NCBI RefSeq assembly: GCF_025133575.1
Contig: NZ_CP104011.1
Coordinates: forward strand, 930,001-994,000
Reading direction: 5' to 3'
Length of the DNA stretch: 64,000 bases
From: Pseudomonas sp. GCEP-101
Lineage (GTDB): Bacteria > Pseudomonadota > Gammaproteobacteria > Pseudomonadales > Pseudomonadaceae
A model generated the notes under the pieces. The model worked only from the letters and a program-made list of their open reading frames with translations. It was not told the origin of the DNA and did no database searches. A program made the position numbers and the translations under genes. Shown here piece after piece: positions 19,870-27,741 of the stretch; the first letter of the stretch is position 1, and each line of letters begins with the position of its first letter.

Positions 19870-20225
19870 TGTAGGAGCGAGCTCGCTCGCGAACATTGGC
19901 GCGAGGCATTGCCCTCACCCTAGCCCTCTCCCAAAGGGAGAGGGGACCGATCGGCGCAGGATGGAACGACAGCATCAGCCGGCACGGACGCCCCCCTCTC
20001 CCTTCAGGGAGAGGGTTGGGGAGAGGGAAATACAGCACTGATCGCCCCGGCGCGCCACCTATGTAGGAGCGAGCTTGCTCGCGAACATTGGCGCGAGGCA
20101 TTGCCCTCACCCTAGCCCTCTCCCAGGGGAGAGGGGACCGATCGGCGCAGGATGGAACGACGGCATCAGCCGGCACGGACGCCCCTCTCCCTTCAGGGAG
20201 AGGGTTGGGGAGAGGGAAATACAGC
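19870..20225. repeat. Tandem duplication of a ~165-nt composite repeat unit
   Basis: Two nearly identical units (19870-20036 and 20063-20225, period about 192 nt) each contain three parts: a REP core (GTAGGAGCGAGCT), a CCCTCACCCTAGCCCTCTCCC...GGGAGAGGGGACCG palindrome, and CCCTCTCCCTTCAGGGAGAGGG. They differ by a few substitutions and 1-2 nt indels. No gene is present in this part of the 612-nt gap. Confidence 0.9.
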
Positions 20226-20245
20226 GATGTCCCGATGTTAGGGCG

Positions 20246-20353
20246 ACTGCCCCCTCCCTAGCCCTCCCCCTGAAGGGAGAGGGGACCGTTCGGTGCAGGG
20301 CTGCAAGACGGCGTTAGCCGGCAATTCCTGTTCGCGAGCAAGCTCGCTCCTAC
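20246..20353. repeat. Third, diverged copy of the composite repeat with terminal REP
   Basis: CCCTCCCTAGCCCTCCCCC...GGGAGAGGGGACCGTTCGG resembles the first palindrome of the tandem units. It is followed by GCGTTAGCCGGCA and a REP in inverted orientation (TTCGCGAGCAAGCTCGCTCCTAC). Together with the tandem units it closes the MFS-cio gap. Confidence 0.8.
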
Positions 20354-20376
20354 AAAAAACAATCCCGAATCCGGAC

Positions 20377-20411
20377 AAAAAAATCCCCCGCCGGAAGCAC
20401 CGGCGAGGGAT
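20377..20411 (-). terminator. Intrinsic terminator of the cioAB operon
   Basis: Read on the minus strand, a 12-bp GC-rich stem (ATCCCTCGCCGG / CCGGCGGGGGAT, one mismatch) with a 5-nt loop runs into seven T residues. It sits 51 nt beyond the DUF2474 stop. Confidence 0.9.
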
Positions 20412-20461
20412 GTGGGAACGGACGCCGGGGGACGGCGCCCGGATGGGATCGATGACGCGGA

Positions 20462-20611
20462 CTAGTGCGGCGTACCCAGCCCCGCCGCGCTCATGAACAG
20501 GCGCATCAGCCACGCCGCCACGCCCAGGGCGGAAACGCTCAACACCCAGATCAGCACCAGCCAGCCCAGTCGCTTGCGCAGCGGCGCCTTCTGCTCGTGT
20601 TCAGGGGACAT
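20462..20611 (-). CDS. DUF2474 small membrane protein, third gene of the cio operon
   Basis: The 49 residues have a charged N-terminus, one transmembrane helix (about 17-40, GWLVLIWVLSVSALGVAAWLM) and a short tail. Small single-helix proteins of several families, such as CydX in E. coli, are oxidase subunits encoded after cydAB. DUF2474 occupies the same position after CIO-type oxidases. It starts 11 nt after the cioB stop and ends 51 nt before a strong terminator, so it is part of the operon. Confidence 0.85.
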   Translation of the reverse strand: MSPEHEQKAPLRKRLGWLVLIWVLSVSALGVAAWLMRLFMSAAGLGTPH

Positions 20612-20622
20612 CGCGCGCACCT

Positions 20623-21630
20623 CTAGTGGTAGCCATCGCCGTGCTTCACCTTGCCGCGGAACACGTAGTAGCTCCACGCGGTGTAGCCCAGGATGAAGGG
20701 GATGATGAACAGCGCGCCCACCAGCATGAAGCCCTGGCTCTGCGGCGGCGCGGCGGCGGCCCAGATCGACAGCGACGGCGGCACGATGTTCGGCCACAGG
20801 CTGATGCCCAGGCCGCTGTAGCCCAGGAAGATCAGCACCAGGGTCAGCACGAACGGCTTGACGTGGTCATTGCGCGCCACCGAGCGCAGCAGGCTGTAGA
20901 AGGTCAGCAGCACCAGCAGCGGCACCGGCAGGAACCAGAACAGGTTCGGCAGGCTGAACCAGCGCTGGGCGATTTCGCCGTGGGCCAGCGGGGTCCACAG
21001 GCTGACGATGCCGATCACCGCCAGCAGCACCAGCGCCAGCGGGCGCGCCAGGTCGTGCATGCGCTCCTGCAGCTGGCCTTCGGTCTTCATGATCAGCCAG
21101 GTGCAGCCCAGCAGCGTATAGGCAACCACCAGACCGAGGCCGCAGAACAGCGGGAACGGCGCCAGCCAGTCCAGCGCGCCGCCGGCGAAGGCGCGATTCT
21201 CCACCGGGATGCCCTCGATGAAGGCGCCCAGGGCCACGCCCTGGAAGAAGGTCGCCACCAAGGAGCCGGCGATGAACGACTTGTCCCACAGGTGCCGCTT
21301 GTTGGCCCGCGCCTTGAAGCGGAACTCGAAGGCCACGCCGCGGAAGATCAGCCCCACCAGCATCAGGATCAGCGGCAGGTAAAGCGCCGAGAGCACGGCC
21401 GAATAGGCCACCGGGAAGGCGCCGAACAGCGCCGCCCCGCCCAGCACCAGCCAGGTCTCGTTGCCGTCCCAGACCGGCGCCACGGTGTTCATCATCACGT
21501 CGCGGTCACCTTCGTCCTTGAAGAACGGGTAGAGCATGCCGATGCCCAGATCGAACCCGTCCATGACCACGTACATCATGATCCCGAAGATGATGATGAT
21601 CGCCCAGATCAGCGGAAGATCGATGCCCAT
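20623..21630 (-). CDS. cioB: Cyanide-insensitive quinol oxidase subunit II (CydB/CioB)
   Basis: This 335-residue membrane protein is the partner of CioA. Typical subunit-II features are MGIDLPLIWAIIIIFGIMMYVVMDGFDLGIGMLYP at the N-terminus (including the DGFDLG motif near residues 24-29), then NTVAPVWDGNETWLVLGG. The start lies 3 nt downstream of the cioA stop. It acts in bd-type reduction of O2 by ubiquinol. Confidence 0.96.
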   Translation of the reverse strand: MGIDLPLIWAIIIIFGIMMYVVMDGFDLGIGMLYPFFKDEGDRDVMMNTVAPVWDGNETWLVLGGAALFGAFPVAYSAVLSALYLPLILMLVGLIFRGVAFEFRFKARANKRHLWDKSFIAGSLVATFFQGVALGAFIEGIPVENRAFAGGALDWLAPFPLFCGLGLVVAYTLLGCTWLIMKTEGQLQERMHDLARPLALVLLAVIGIVSLWTPLAHGEIAQRWFSLPNLFWFLPVPLLVLLTFYSLLRSVARNDHVKPFVLTLVLIFLGYSGLGISLWPNIVPPSLSIWAAAAPPQSQGFMLVGALFIIPFILGYTAWSYYVFRGKVKHGDGYH

Positions 21631-21633
21631 GAC

Positions 21634-23073
21634 TCAGTTCCTCCCTTCCAGGCTGTCGCTGTCGCCGTCTTCCAGGCCCTCGTCGGCCGCCGACAGCGGC
21701 CGTGCCGGTGTGCGTTTCTGCCCGGCGCCGCCGTGGCTGGTTTCGCGGCCTTCATGGGTGACCGGGCCCTTGCGGACCAGGCGCATCATGTAGCCGATTC
21801 CCACGCCGAACAGGGTGAAATAGACCAGCACGAACATCACCAGGGTCAGGCTCATCTGCGTGACGCTGTGATTGGACACCGCATCCGCGGTGCGCATCAG
21901 CCCGTAGACCACCCAGGGCTGGCGGCCGATCTCGGTGGTGAACCAGCCGGCCAGGATCGCGATCAGCCCGGACGGCCCCATCCACAGCACCAGGTGCAGG
22001 AAGGCGCGGTTCTCGAACAGCCGCTTGCGCCAGCGCAGCCAGACGCTCCACAGGCCCACCAGGATCATCAGCAGCCCCAGGCCGACCATGATGCGGAACG
22101 ACCAGAAGATGATGGTGGAGTTGGGCCGGTCGGCCTTCGGGAAGTCCTTCAGCGCCGGGATCGGCTCGGTCAGGCTGTGGTTCAGGATCAGGCTGCCGAG
22201 CACGGGAATCTCGATCTTGAAGCGGGTTTCCTCGCGCTCCATGTCCGGCCAGCCGACCAGGATCAGCGGCGTCGGGCCGCCTTCGCTGTTGTCCCAATGG
22301 CCTTCGATGGCGGCGATCTTCGCCGGCTGGTGCTTGAGGGTGTTCAGGCCGTGGGCGTCGCCCACCATCGCCTGGATCGGCGCCACGATCAGCGCCATCC
22401 ACATCGCCATGGAGAGCATCTTGCGGATCGCCGGGTTGTCGCGGCCGCGCAGCAGGTGCCAGGCCGCCGAGGCGCCGACGAAGAAGGCGGTGGCGACGAA
22501 CGAGGCGATCGCCATGTGCAGCAGGCGATAGGGGAAGGACGGGTTGAAGATGATCGCCAGCCAGTCCACCGGCACCACGATGCCGTTGACGATCTCGTGG
22601 CCCTGCGGGGTCTGCATCCAGCTGTTGGAGGCGAGGATCCAGAAGGTGGAGATCAGCGTGCCGATGGCCACCATCACCGTGGCGAAGAAGTGCAGGCCCG
22701 GGCCGACGCGGTGCCAGCCGAACAGCATGACGCCGAGGAAGCCGGCCTCGAGGAAGAACGCCGTGAGCACTTCGTAGGTCAGCAATGGGCCGGTGACGCT
22801 CCCGGCAAACGCCGAGAAGGCGCTCCAGTTGGTGCCGAACTGGTAGGCCATGACGAGGCCGGAGACCACGCCCATGCCGAAGTTGACGGCGAAGATCTTC
22901 GACCAGAAGTGATAGAGGTCGCGGTAGACCTCCTCGTGCGTCTTCAGCCACAGGCCTTCGAGCACCGCCAGGTAGCTGGCGAGACCGATGGTGATGGCGG
23001 GGAAGATGATGTGGAAGGACACGGTAAAGGCGAACTGGATACGGGCCAGGTCGAGCGCCTCTAATCCGAACAT
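21634..23073 (-). CDS. cioA: Cyanide-insensitive quinol oxidase subunit I (CydA/CioA)
   Basis: The 479 residues carry the haem-bearing subunit. RIQFAFTVSFHIIFPA has the N-terminal haem-ligand His, and the GRQPW motif near residue 380 is present. The protein is shorter than E. coli CydA (about 522), which fits the short-Q-loop CIO class. The C-terminus has a low-complexity RKGPVTHEGRET tail. The order cioA-cioB-DUF2474 matches PA3930-PA3929 as I recall. Confidence 0.96.
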   Translation of the reverse strand: MFGLEALDLARIQFAFTVSFHIIFPAITIGLASYLAVLEGLWLKTHEEVYRDLYHFWSKIFAVNFGMGVVSGLVMAYQFGTNWSAFSAFAGSVTGPLLTYEVLTAFFLEAGFLGVMLFGWHRVGPGLHFFATVMVAIGTLISTFWILASNSWMQTPQGHEIVNGIVVPVDWLAIIFNPSFPYRLLHMAIASFVATAFFVGASAAWHLLRGRDNPAIRKMLSMAMWMALIVAPIQAMVGDAHGLNTLKHQPAKIAAIEGHWDNSEGGPTPLILVGWPDMEREETRFKIEIPVLGSLILNHSLTEPIPALKDFPKADRPNSTIIFWSFRIMVGLGLLMILVGLWSVWLRWRKRLFENRAFLHLVLWMGPSGLIAILAGWFTTEIGRQPWVVYGLMRTADAVSNHSVTQMSLTLVMFVLVYFTLFGVGIGYMMRLVRKGPVTHEGRETSHGGAGQKRTPARPLSAADEGLEDGDSDSLEGRN

Positions 23074-23229
23074 GACAATTCCTCTTCAGGCTGACGCCCG
23101 CCACAGGGTTGGCCGGGCACCTTGCCTTGCGCATGCGCAGGGCGTTCTTGCGTGACGTGTTTTCGAGCCTGCCGGTCTGCTGCCGGTTCGACTTCATTTC
23201 GCTACAGACAGAATGGCCTGCGTTGCGCA

Positions 23230-23243
23230 TTGACGCCGCTCAA
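23230..23243. promoter_or_regulatory. Candidate ANR/FNR-type box upstream of cioA
   Basis: TTGAC-GCCG-CTCAA is an imperfect copy of the ANR consensus TTGAT-N4-ATCAA, with one symmetric change in each half. It lies about 160 nt upstream of the cioA start. ANR is known to repress cioAB in P. aeruginosa at low oxygen, so the site is plausible but unproven. Confidence 0.45.
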
Positions 23244-23349
23244 TGAAGCAAAGAGATATTACGCCTGCACCCCGCGCAAACCGCCGTGGTGGGTTGCCGC
23301 GCGACGGGGTGTCGCGCGACAGGTTGTCTCAGGCAGGGCCACCACCCTC

Positions 23350-23418
23350 CCTATGAACAAAATCGAATATGAAAATGAAAAATTAATATTTTATTGGAAT
23401 AACAAATCCCGCTAACTT
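23350..23418 (+). promoter_or_regulatory. AT-rich promoter region upstream of metQ-like gene
   Basis: About 65 nt of strongly AT-rich DNA (for example AATTAATATTTTATTGG) stands out from the GC-rich genome. It begins about 180 nt before the MetQ start. Similar AT-rich blocks precede CysB-regulated sulfate-starvation genes, and one is also seen before tauA in this window. The rest of the 23074-23530 gap holds the cio promoter and no gene. Confidence 0.5.
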
Positions 23419-23530
23419 TCGTTGCAACCGCTGCCGAGTGAGCCGCGGAAACAGAATCCACCGCCCGTACGAAGGCCCCATCCCGGCCGGCCCGGACGCC
23501 AGCGGTCACCTGCCCCACAAGGACATCGCA

Positions 23531-24310
23531 ATGAAAAAGCTGCTGCTTCTGACCGCCCTCGCCGCTGCCTTCACCACCTCGGCCTTCGCCACTGAAAAGC
23601 TGGTGGTCGCCGCCACCCCGATTCCCCACGCCGAGATCCTCGAGCTGATCAAGCCGACCCTGGCCAAGGAAGGCGTGGACCTGGAGATCAAGGTCTTCAC
23701 CGACTACGTGCAGCCCAACGTGCAGGTTGCCGAGAAGCGCCTGGACGCCAACTACTTCCAGACCAAGCCGTACCTGGACAACTTCAACAAGGGCAAGGGC
23801 ACCAACCTGGTCACCGTGACCGGCGTGCACGTCGAGCCCTTCGGCGGCTACTCGAAGAAGTACAAGTCCATCGACGAACTGCCTGACGGCGCCACCGTCG
23901 CCCTGCCCAACGAGGGCAGCAACAGCGGCCGTGCCCTGCTCCTGCTGCAGAAGGCCGGCGTGATCAAGCTGAAGGACCCGAGCAACGCCCTGGCCACCCC
24001 CAAAGACATTGCCGAGAACCCCAAGCACCTGAAGTTCAAGGAACTGGAATCGGCCCTGCTGCCGCGCGTGCTGGACCAGGTCGACCTGGACCTGATCAAT
24101 ACCAACTACGCGCTGGAAGCCAAGCTCAACCCGCTGAAGGACGCGCTGATCCTCGAAGACCGCAACTCGCCCTACGTGAACTACCTGGTGGCGCGCCCGG
24201 ACAACAAGGACAGCGACGCGCTGAAGAAACTCTCCGCCGCCCTGACCAGCCCGGAAGTCAAAGCCTTCATCGAGAAGAAGTACAACGGCGCCGTGGTGCC
24301 GGCCTTCTGA
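23531..24310 (+). CDS. MetQ/NlpA-family ABC transporter substrate-binding protein
   Basis: This 259-residue periplasmic binding protein has a signal peptide ending FAT|EKLVVAATP. Family motifs include TPIPHAEILE, VFTDYVQPN, LDANYFQTKPYLD and ALPNEGSNSGRALLLLQ. Unlike classical MetQ it lacks a lipobox Cys, so it should be soluble. No metN or metI follows, so it must share a transporter encoded elsewhere. Neighbouring methionine gamma-lyase and AAA+ genes suggest methionine or another organosulfur ligand. ATG 23531 begins the signal peptide. Confidence 0.9.
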   Translation: MKKLLLLTALAAAFTTSAFATEKLVVAATPIPHAEILELIKPTLAKEGVDLEIKVFTDYVQPNVQVAEKRLDANYFQTKPYLDNFNKGKGTNLVTVTGVHVEPFGGYSKKYKSIDELPDGATVALPNEGSNSGRALLLLQKAGVIKLKDPSNALATPKDIAENPKHLKFKELESALLPRVLDQVDLDLINTNYALEAKLNPLKDALILEDRNSPYVNYLVARPDNKDSDALKKLSAALTSPEVKAFIEKKYNGAVVPAF

Positions 24311-24378
24311 TCCGCCGCCCGGCTGAGCGCCGGGCGCAACGACTCCCACGCTGGGCGCACCTCGAGTGCACCCGCTTC

Positions 24379-24410
24379 AACGCCGGTGGGCAGGTTCCAC
24401 CGGCGTTTTT
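24379..24410 (+). terminator. Intrinsic terminator between metQ-like gene and the PLP enzyme
   Basis: An 11-bp perfect stem (aacgccggtgg / ccaccggcgtt) with a 7-nt loop is followed at once by a run of T. The T tract ends only 18 nt before the next start codon, leaving no room for a separate promoter in between. Confidence 0.88.
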
Positions 24411-24428
24411 CTTTACGAAGGTATTGCC

Positions 24429-25619
24429 ATGAGCGACCACGCCAAAGGCCCCTCCACCCAGGCCGTACATGCCGGCCACGACGCCGACCGGCGCATGGTG
24501 ACCCGCGCCAAGAGCCAGCCGATCTACCAGAGCTCGGTGTTCGTCTACGACTCCCTGGAGCAGGTGGACGACTTCCTCACCGGCAACCCCGACAACTACA
24601 TGTACACGCGCATCGGCAACCCCAACCACAGCGCCGTGGAAGAACTGCTGCGCGAGCTGGAGGGCGGCGAAGACGCGCTGTTCTCCGCCTCCGGCATGGC
24701 GGCGATTTCCGCCGCGCTGCTGGGCGTGCTGGGCGCCGGCGACCACCTGATCGCCAGCCGCGAGCTGTACGGCACCACCCAGAGCCTGATCGAGAAGGAA
24801 CTGGCGCGCTTCGGCATCACCTCCAGCCTGCTCGACCTCAACGACCTGGCCGCGGTGGAAGCGGCGATCACCCCGACCACCCGGCTGATCTACACCGAGA
24901 CCGCGTCGAACCCGCTGGTGCGCGTGAGCAACATCCCGGCGCTGGCCGAGCTTGCCCACCGCCACGGCCTCAAGCTGCTGGTGGACAACACCTTCCTCTC
25001 GCCGGTGCTCTACCAGCCGCTGCGCGATGGCGCCGACCTGGTGATCCACAGCACCACCAAGTACCTCAACGGCCACAGCGACGCCATGGGCGGCGCGCTG
25101 GTGGGCGACGCGCAGTGGATCGCTGCCGCGCGGCGCTTCCAGATCAACGCCGGCGGCAGCGCCAGCCCCTTCGAGAGCTGGCTCAACTTCCGCGGCGCCA
25201 AGACCCTGGCCCTGCGCATGAAAGCCCATTCGCAGAATGCCCAGGCACTGGCCGAAGCCCTCGAAGCACACCCGCAGGTGGCGCGCGTGTTCTACCCCGG
25301 CCTGCCCTCGCACCCGGACCACGAGCTGGCGAAACGCCTGTTCCGCAAGGGCCACTCAGGCATGTTGAGCTTCACCCTGAAGGGCGGCCTGGACCAGGTC
25401 GATACCTTGATCGGCGAGCTGCAACTGGCCGCCTTCGCGCCCTCGCTGGCCGGCGTCGCCAGCAGCATCACCCACCCCGGCAAGACCTCGCACCGCGCGC
25501 TGTCCGCCGAGGCACTCACCGCGCTGGACATCCACGACGGCACCATCCGCGTGTCGGTGGGCATCGAGGACAGCGAGGACATCGTCCGCGACTTCCTGCA
25601 GGCGCTGGACGCGCTGTAG
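24429..25619 (+). CDS. PLP-dependent trans-sulfuration enzyme, methionine gamma-lyase-like
   Basis: This 396-residue enzyme belongs to the Cys/Met-metabolism PLP family (fold type I). PLP-binding residues are seen in YMYTRIGNPN and SASGMAAISA, and the lysine Schiff base in HSTTKYLNGHSD. It would cleave methionine, cystathionine or a homologue. Which of these cannot be fixed from motifs, but a MetQ-type gene upstream favours methionine gamma-lyase. ATG 24429 has GAAGG upstream; an earlier in-frame ATG at 24366 would be translated from inside the terminator region. The next gene follows after 18 nt. Confidence 0.9.
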   Translation: MSDHAKGPSTQAVHAGHDADRRMVTRAKSQPIYQSSVFVYDSLEQVDDFLTGNPDNYMYTRIGNPNHSAVEELLRELEGGEDALFSASGMAAISAALLGVLGAGDHLIASRELYGTTQSLIEKELARFGITSSLLDLNDLAAVEAAITPTTRLIYTETASNPLVRVSNIPALAELAHRHGLKLLVDNTFLSPVLYQPLRDGADLVIHSTTKYLNGHSDAMGGALVGDAQWIAAARRFQINAGGSASPFESWLNFRGAKTLALRMKAHSQNAQALAEALEAHPQVARVFYPGLPSHPDHELAKRLFRKGHSGMLSFTLKGGLDQVDTLIGELQLAAFAPSLAGVASSITHPGKTSHRALSAEALTALDIHDGTIRVSVGIEDSEDIVRDFLQALDAL

Positions 25620-25637
25620 AGCAGAAGGAGATTCACC

Positions 25638-26579
<942 letters not shown>

Positions 26580-26637
26580 CGCCGCGCTGTAGTCGCCAGC
26601 GCGACCCGAAGGGCCGCGCACGGGCGACGGGGCAGGC

Positions 26638-26973
26638 TTACTTGGTGGCGGTGTTGGAGTGAGCGACCACCGGCGTGCACGACGGGTTGGTCAGCTTGGC
26701 CGGATCGGTCAGCAGGCCCGGCATCATGCGCGAGGTGCAGTTGAACACGCGGCCTTTGGTGGTGGTGGCGACGTAGGAGAGTTCCTGGCCGCCCAGGGCG
26801 TCCGGCTGACCAGCCTTGACGTCGCTGACGACCAGCTCGTCCGAGGACGCCAGACCGATCATCTGGGCAGTGGCGGCCTGCAGCGGAACGATGGCCTGGT
26901 TGGTGGTCATGGTCTGGCAGCCAGCCAGCGAAGCGAAGAATGCAGCGGCAAGGGCGATGCGTTTGAAATCCAT
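26638..26973 (-). CDS. Small putative lipoprotein
   Basis: The 111-residue protein has a signal peptide with lipobox LAGC (Cys19), so it is probably an outer-membrane lipoprotein. The mature part has two Cys (NCTSRM and PSCTPVV), a possible disulfide. The start ATG 26973 has AGGGAG about 7 nt upstream. It is convergent with the sulfur operon. I do not recognise a named family. Confidence 0.8.
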   Translation of the reverse strand: MDFKRIALAAAFFASLAGCQTMTTNQAIVPLQAATAQMIGLASSDELVVSDVKAGQPDALGGQELSYVATTTKGRVFNCTSRMMPGLLTDPAKLTNPSCTPVVAHSNTATK

Positions 26974-27441
26974 CTCGTGATGCTCCCTGTTGGTGGTTTT
27001 TTGTCCTACGGGTGGGAGACTAACGGAACCGGCAAGTCAATCGCCATACTCGTTTCACAACTTTTTCACAAAATATTGCACGCGTGTTCAGGTTTTACAG
27101 CGCTGCCCCGCTCTATTTCGGGAATTGTGCTAAGCGAAGCGCTGTATCACCGCGCTGACAGCCGGTAAATCACGCGAAGGCCAGTAGCGGCGCTGAACCG
27201 TTTCACCTTTCGCGACGAACGGTCGCAGTGAAAGGCTTCGTCGACCTCAAGGAGCGCGAGAGGGAATCCTGAGCCATCAGTCAAAAACAGGATTATTATC
27301 CGATAATTCCTTCTAAAGCAGTCTCATCGACCATCTCAATACCTCCCATCAAGACCATTTACTTCTTTTCGTCACAATCTTCAGGGAAAATGGCTATCAG
27401 GCGGTCGGGACCCAATTTCCCCGGCGCCATTGGAGACTATC
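26974..27441. other. Gene-free interval before the small GTG-start ORF
   Basis: This 468-nt region is lower in GC than its surroundings. It has TTTTTCACAAAATATTGC near 27061-27078 and a TTATTATCCGATAATTCC stretch near 27292-27309. It must hold the promoter of the lipoprotein gene (minus strand) and probably that of the 39-residue ORF. I find no tRNA, rRNA or further ORF. Confidence 0.5.
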
Positions 27442-27561
27442 GTGACCAGCTTTGCCGCTCTTGCTAACTTCTTCGCCGCCACCGCTTTCCTGACCGCGCC
27501 CGTGAAGGCCGACCCGGAACGCCGTGAGATCCGTGAGGCGAAAAAGAACCGTCGCAAGTAA
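27442..27561 (+). CDS. Putative 39-residue basic small protein
   Basis: A GTG-start frame encodes a short hydrophobic segment (FAALANFFAATAFLTAPVK) followed by a highly charged tail (RREIREAKKNRRK). GGAG lies 6 nt upstream of the start, and a strong terminator follows 39 nt after the stop. The layout of own RBS, ORF and terminator argues for a real small gene. The function is unknown. Confidence 0.6.
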   Translation: MTSFAALANFFAATAFLTAPVKADPERREIREAKKNRRK

Positions 27562-27600
27562 AGCAGTACCCGCTCCGCTCGGCCCTCGCACAGGGCCGGC

Positions 27601-27636
27601 GGCGGGACCATCGGTCCCGCCGATTGGCCTTTTCGG
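27601..27636 (+). terminator. Intrinsic terminator after the small ORF
   Basis: A perfect 9-bp stem (ggcgggacc / ggtcccgcc) with a 3-nt loop is followed by GATTGGCCTTTTC. A smaller hairpin (ggccct...agggcc, 27581-27597) precedes it. Confidence 0.75.
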
Positions 27637-27741
27637 GCTCAATCGTGTTTTCATTGAATGCTTGTTCAAGGAAAATTTCGAGGGACCCCGCCCGTTTTGT
27701 CCGTTGCACAATCCTCCCCGTCCGTAACACCCTCCCCCGCC

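Noticed and set aside
19870-20225. Array-like repeats that could suggest CRISPR
   Set aside because: There are only two long units with palindromic REP parts, no short uniform repeats or spacers, and no cas genes.
23419-23530. Possible SAM riboswitch before the MetQ-type gene
   Set aside because: I could not find the conserved helix and K-turn elements of a known SAM riboswitch in this short leader.
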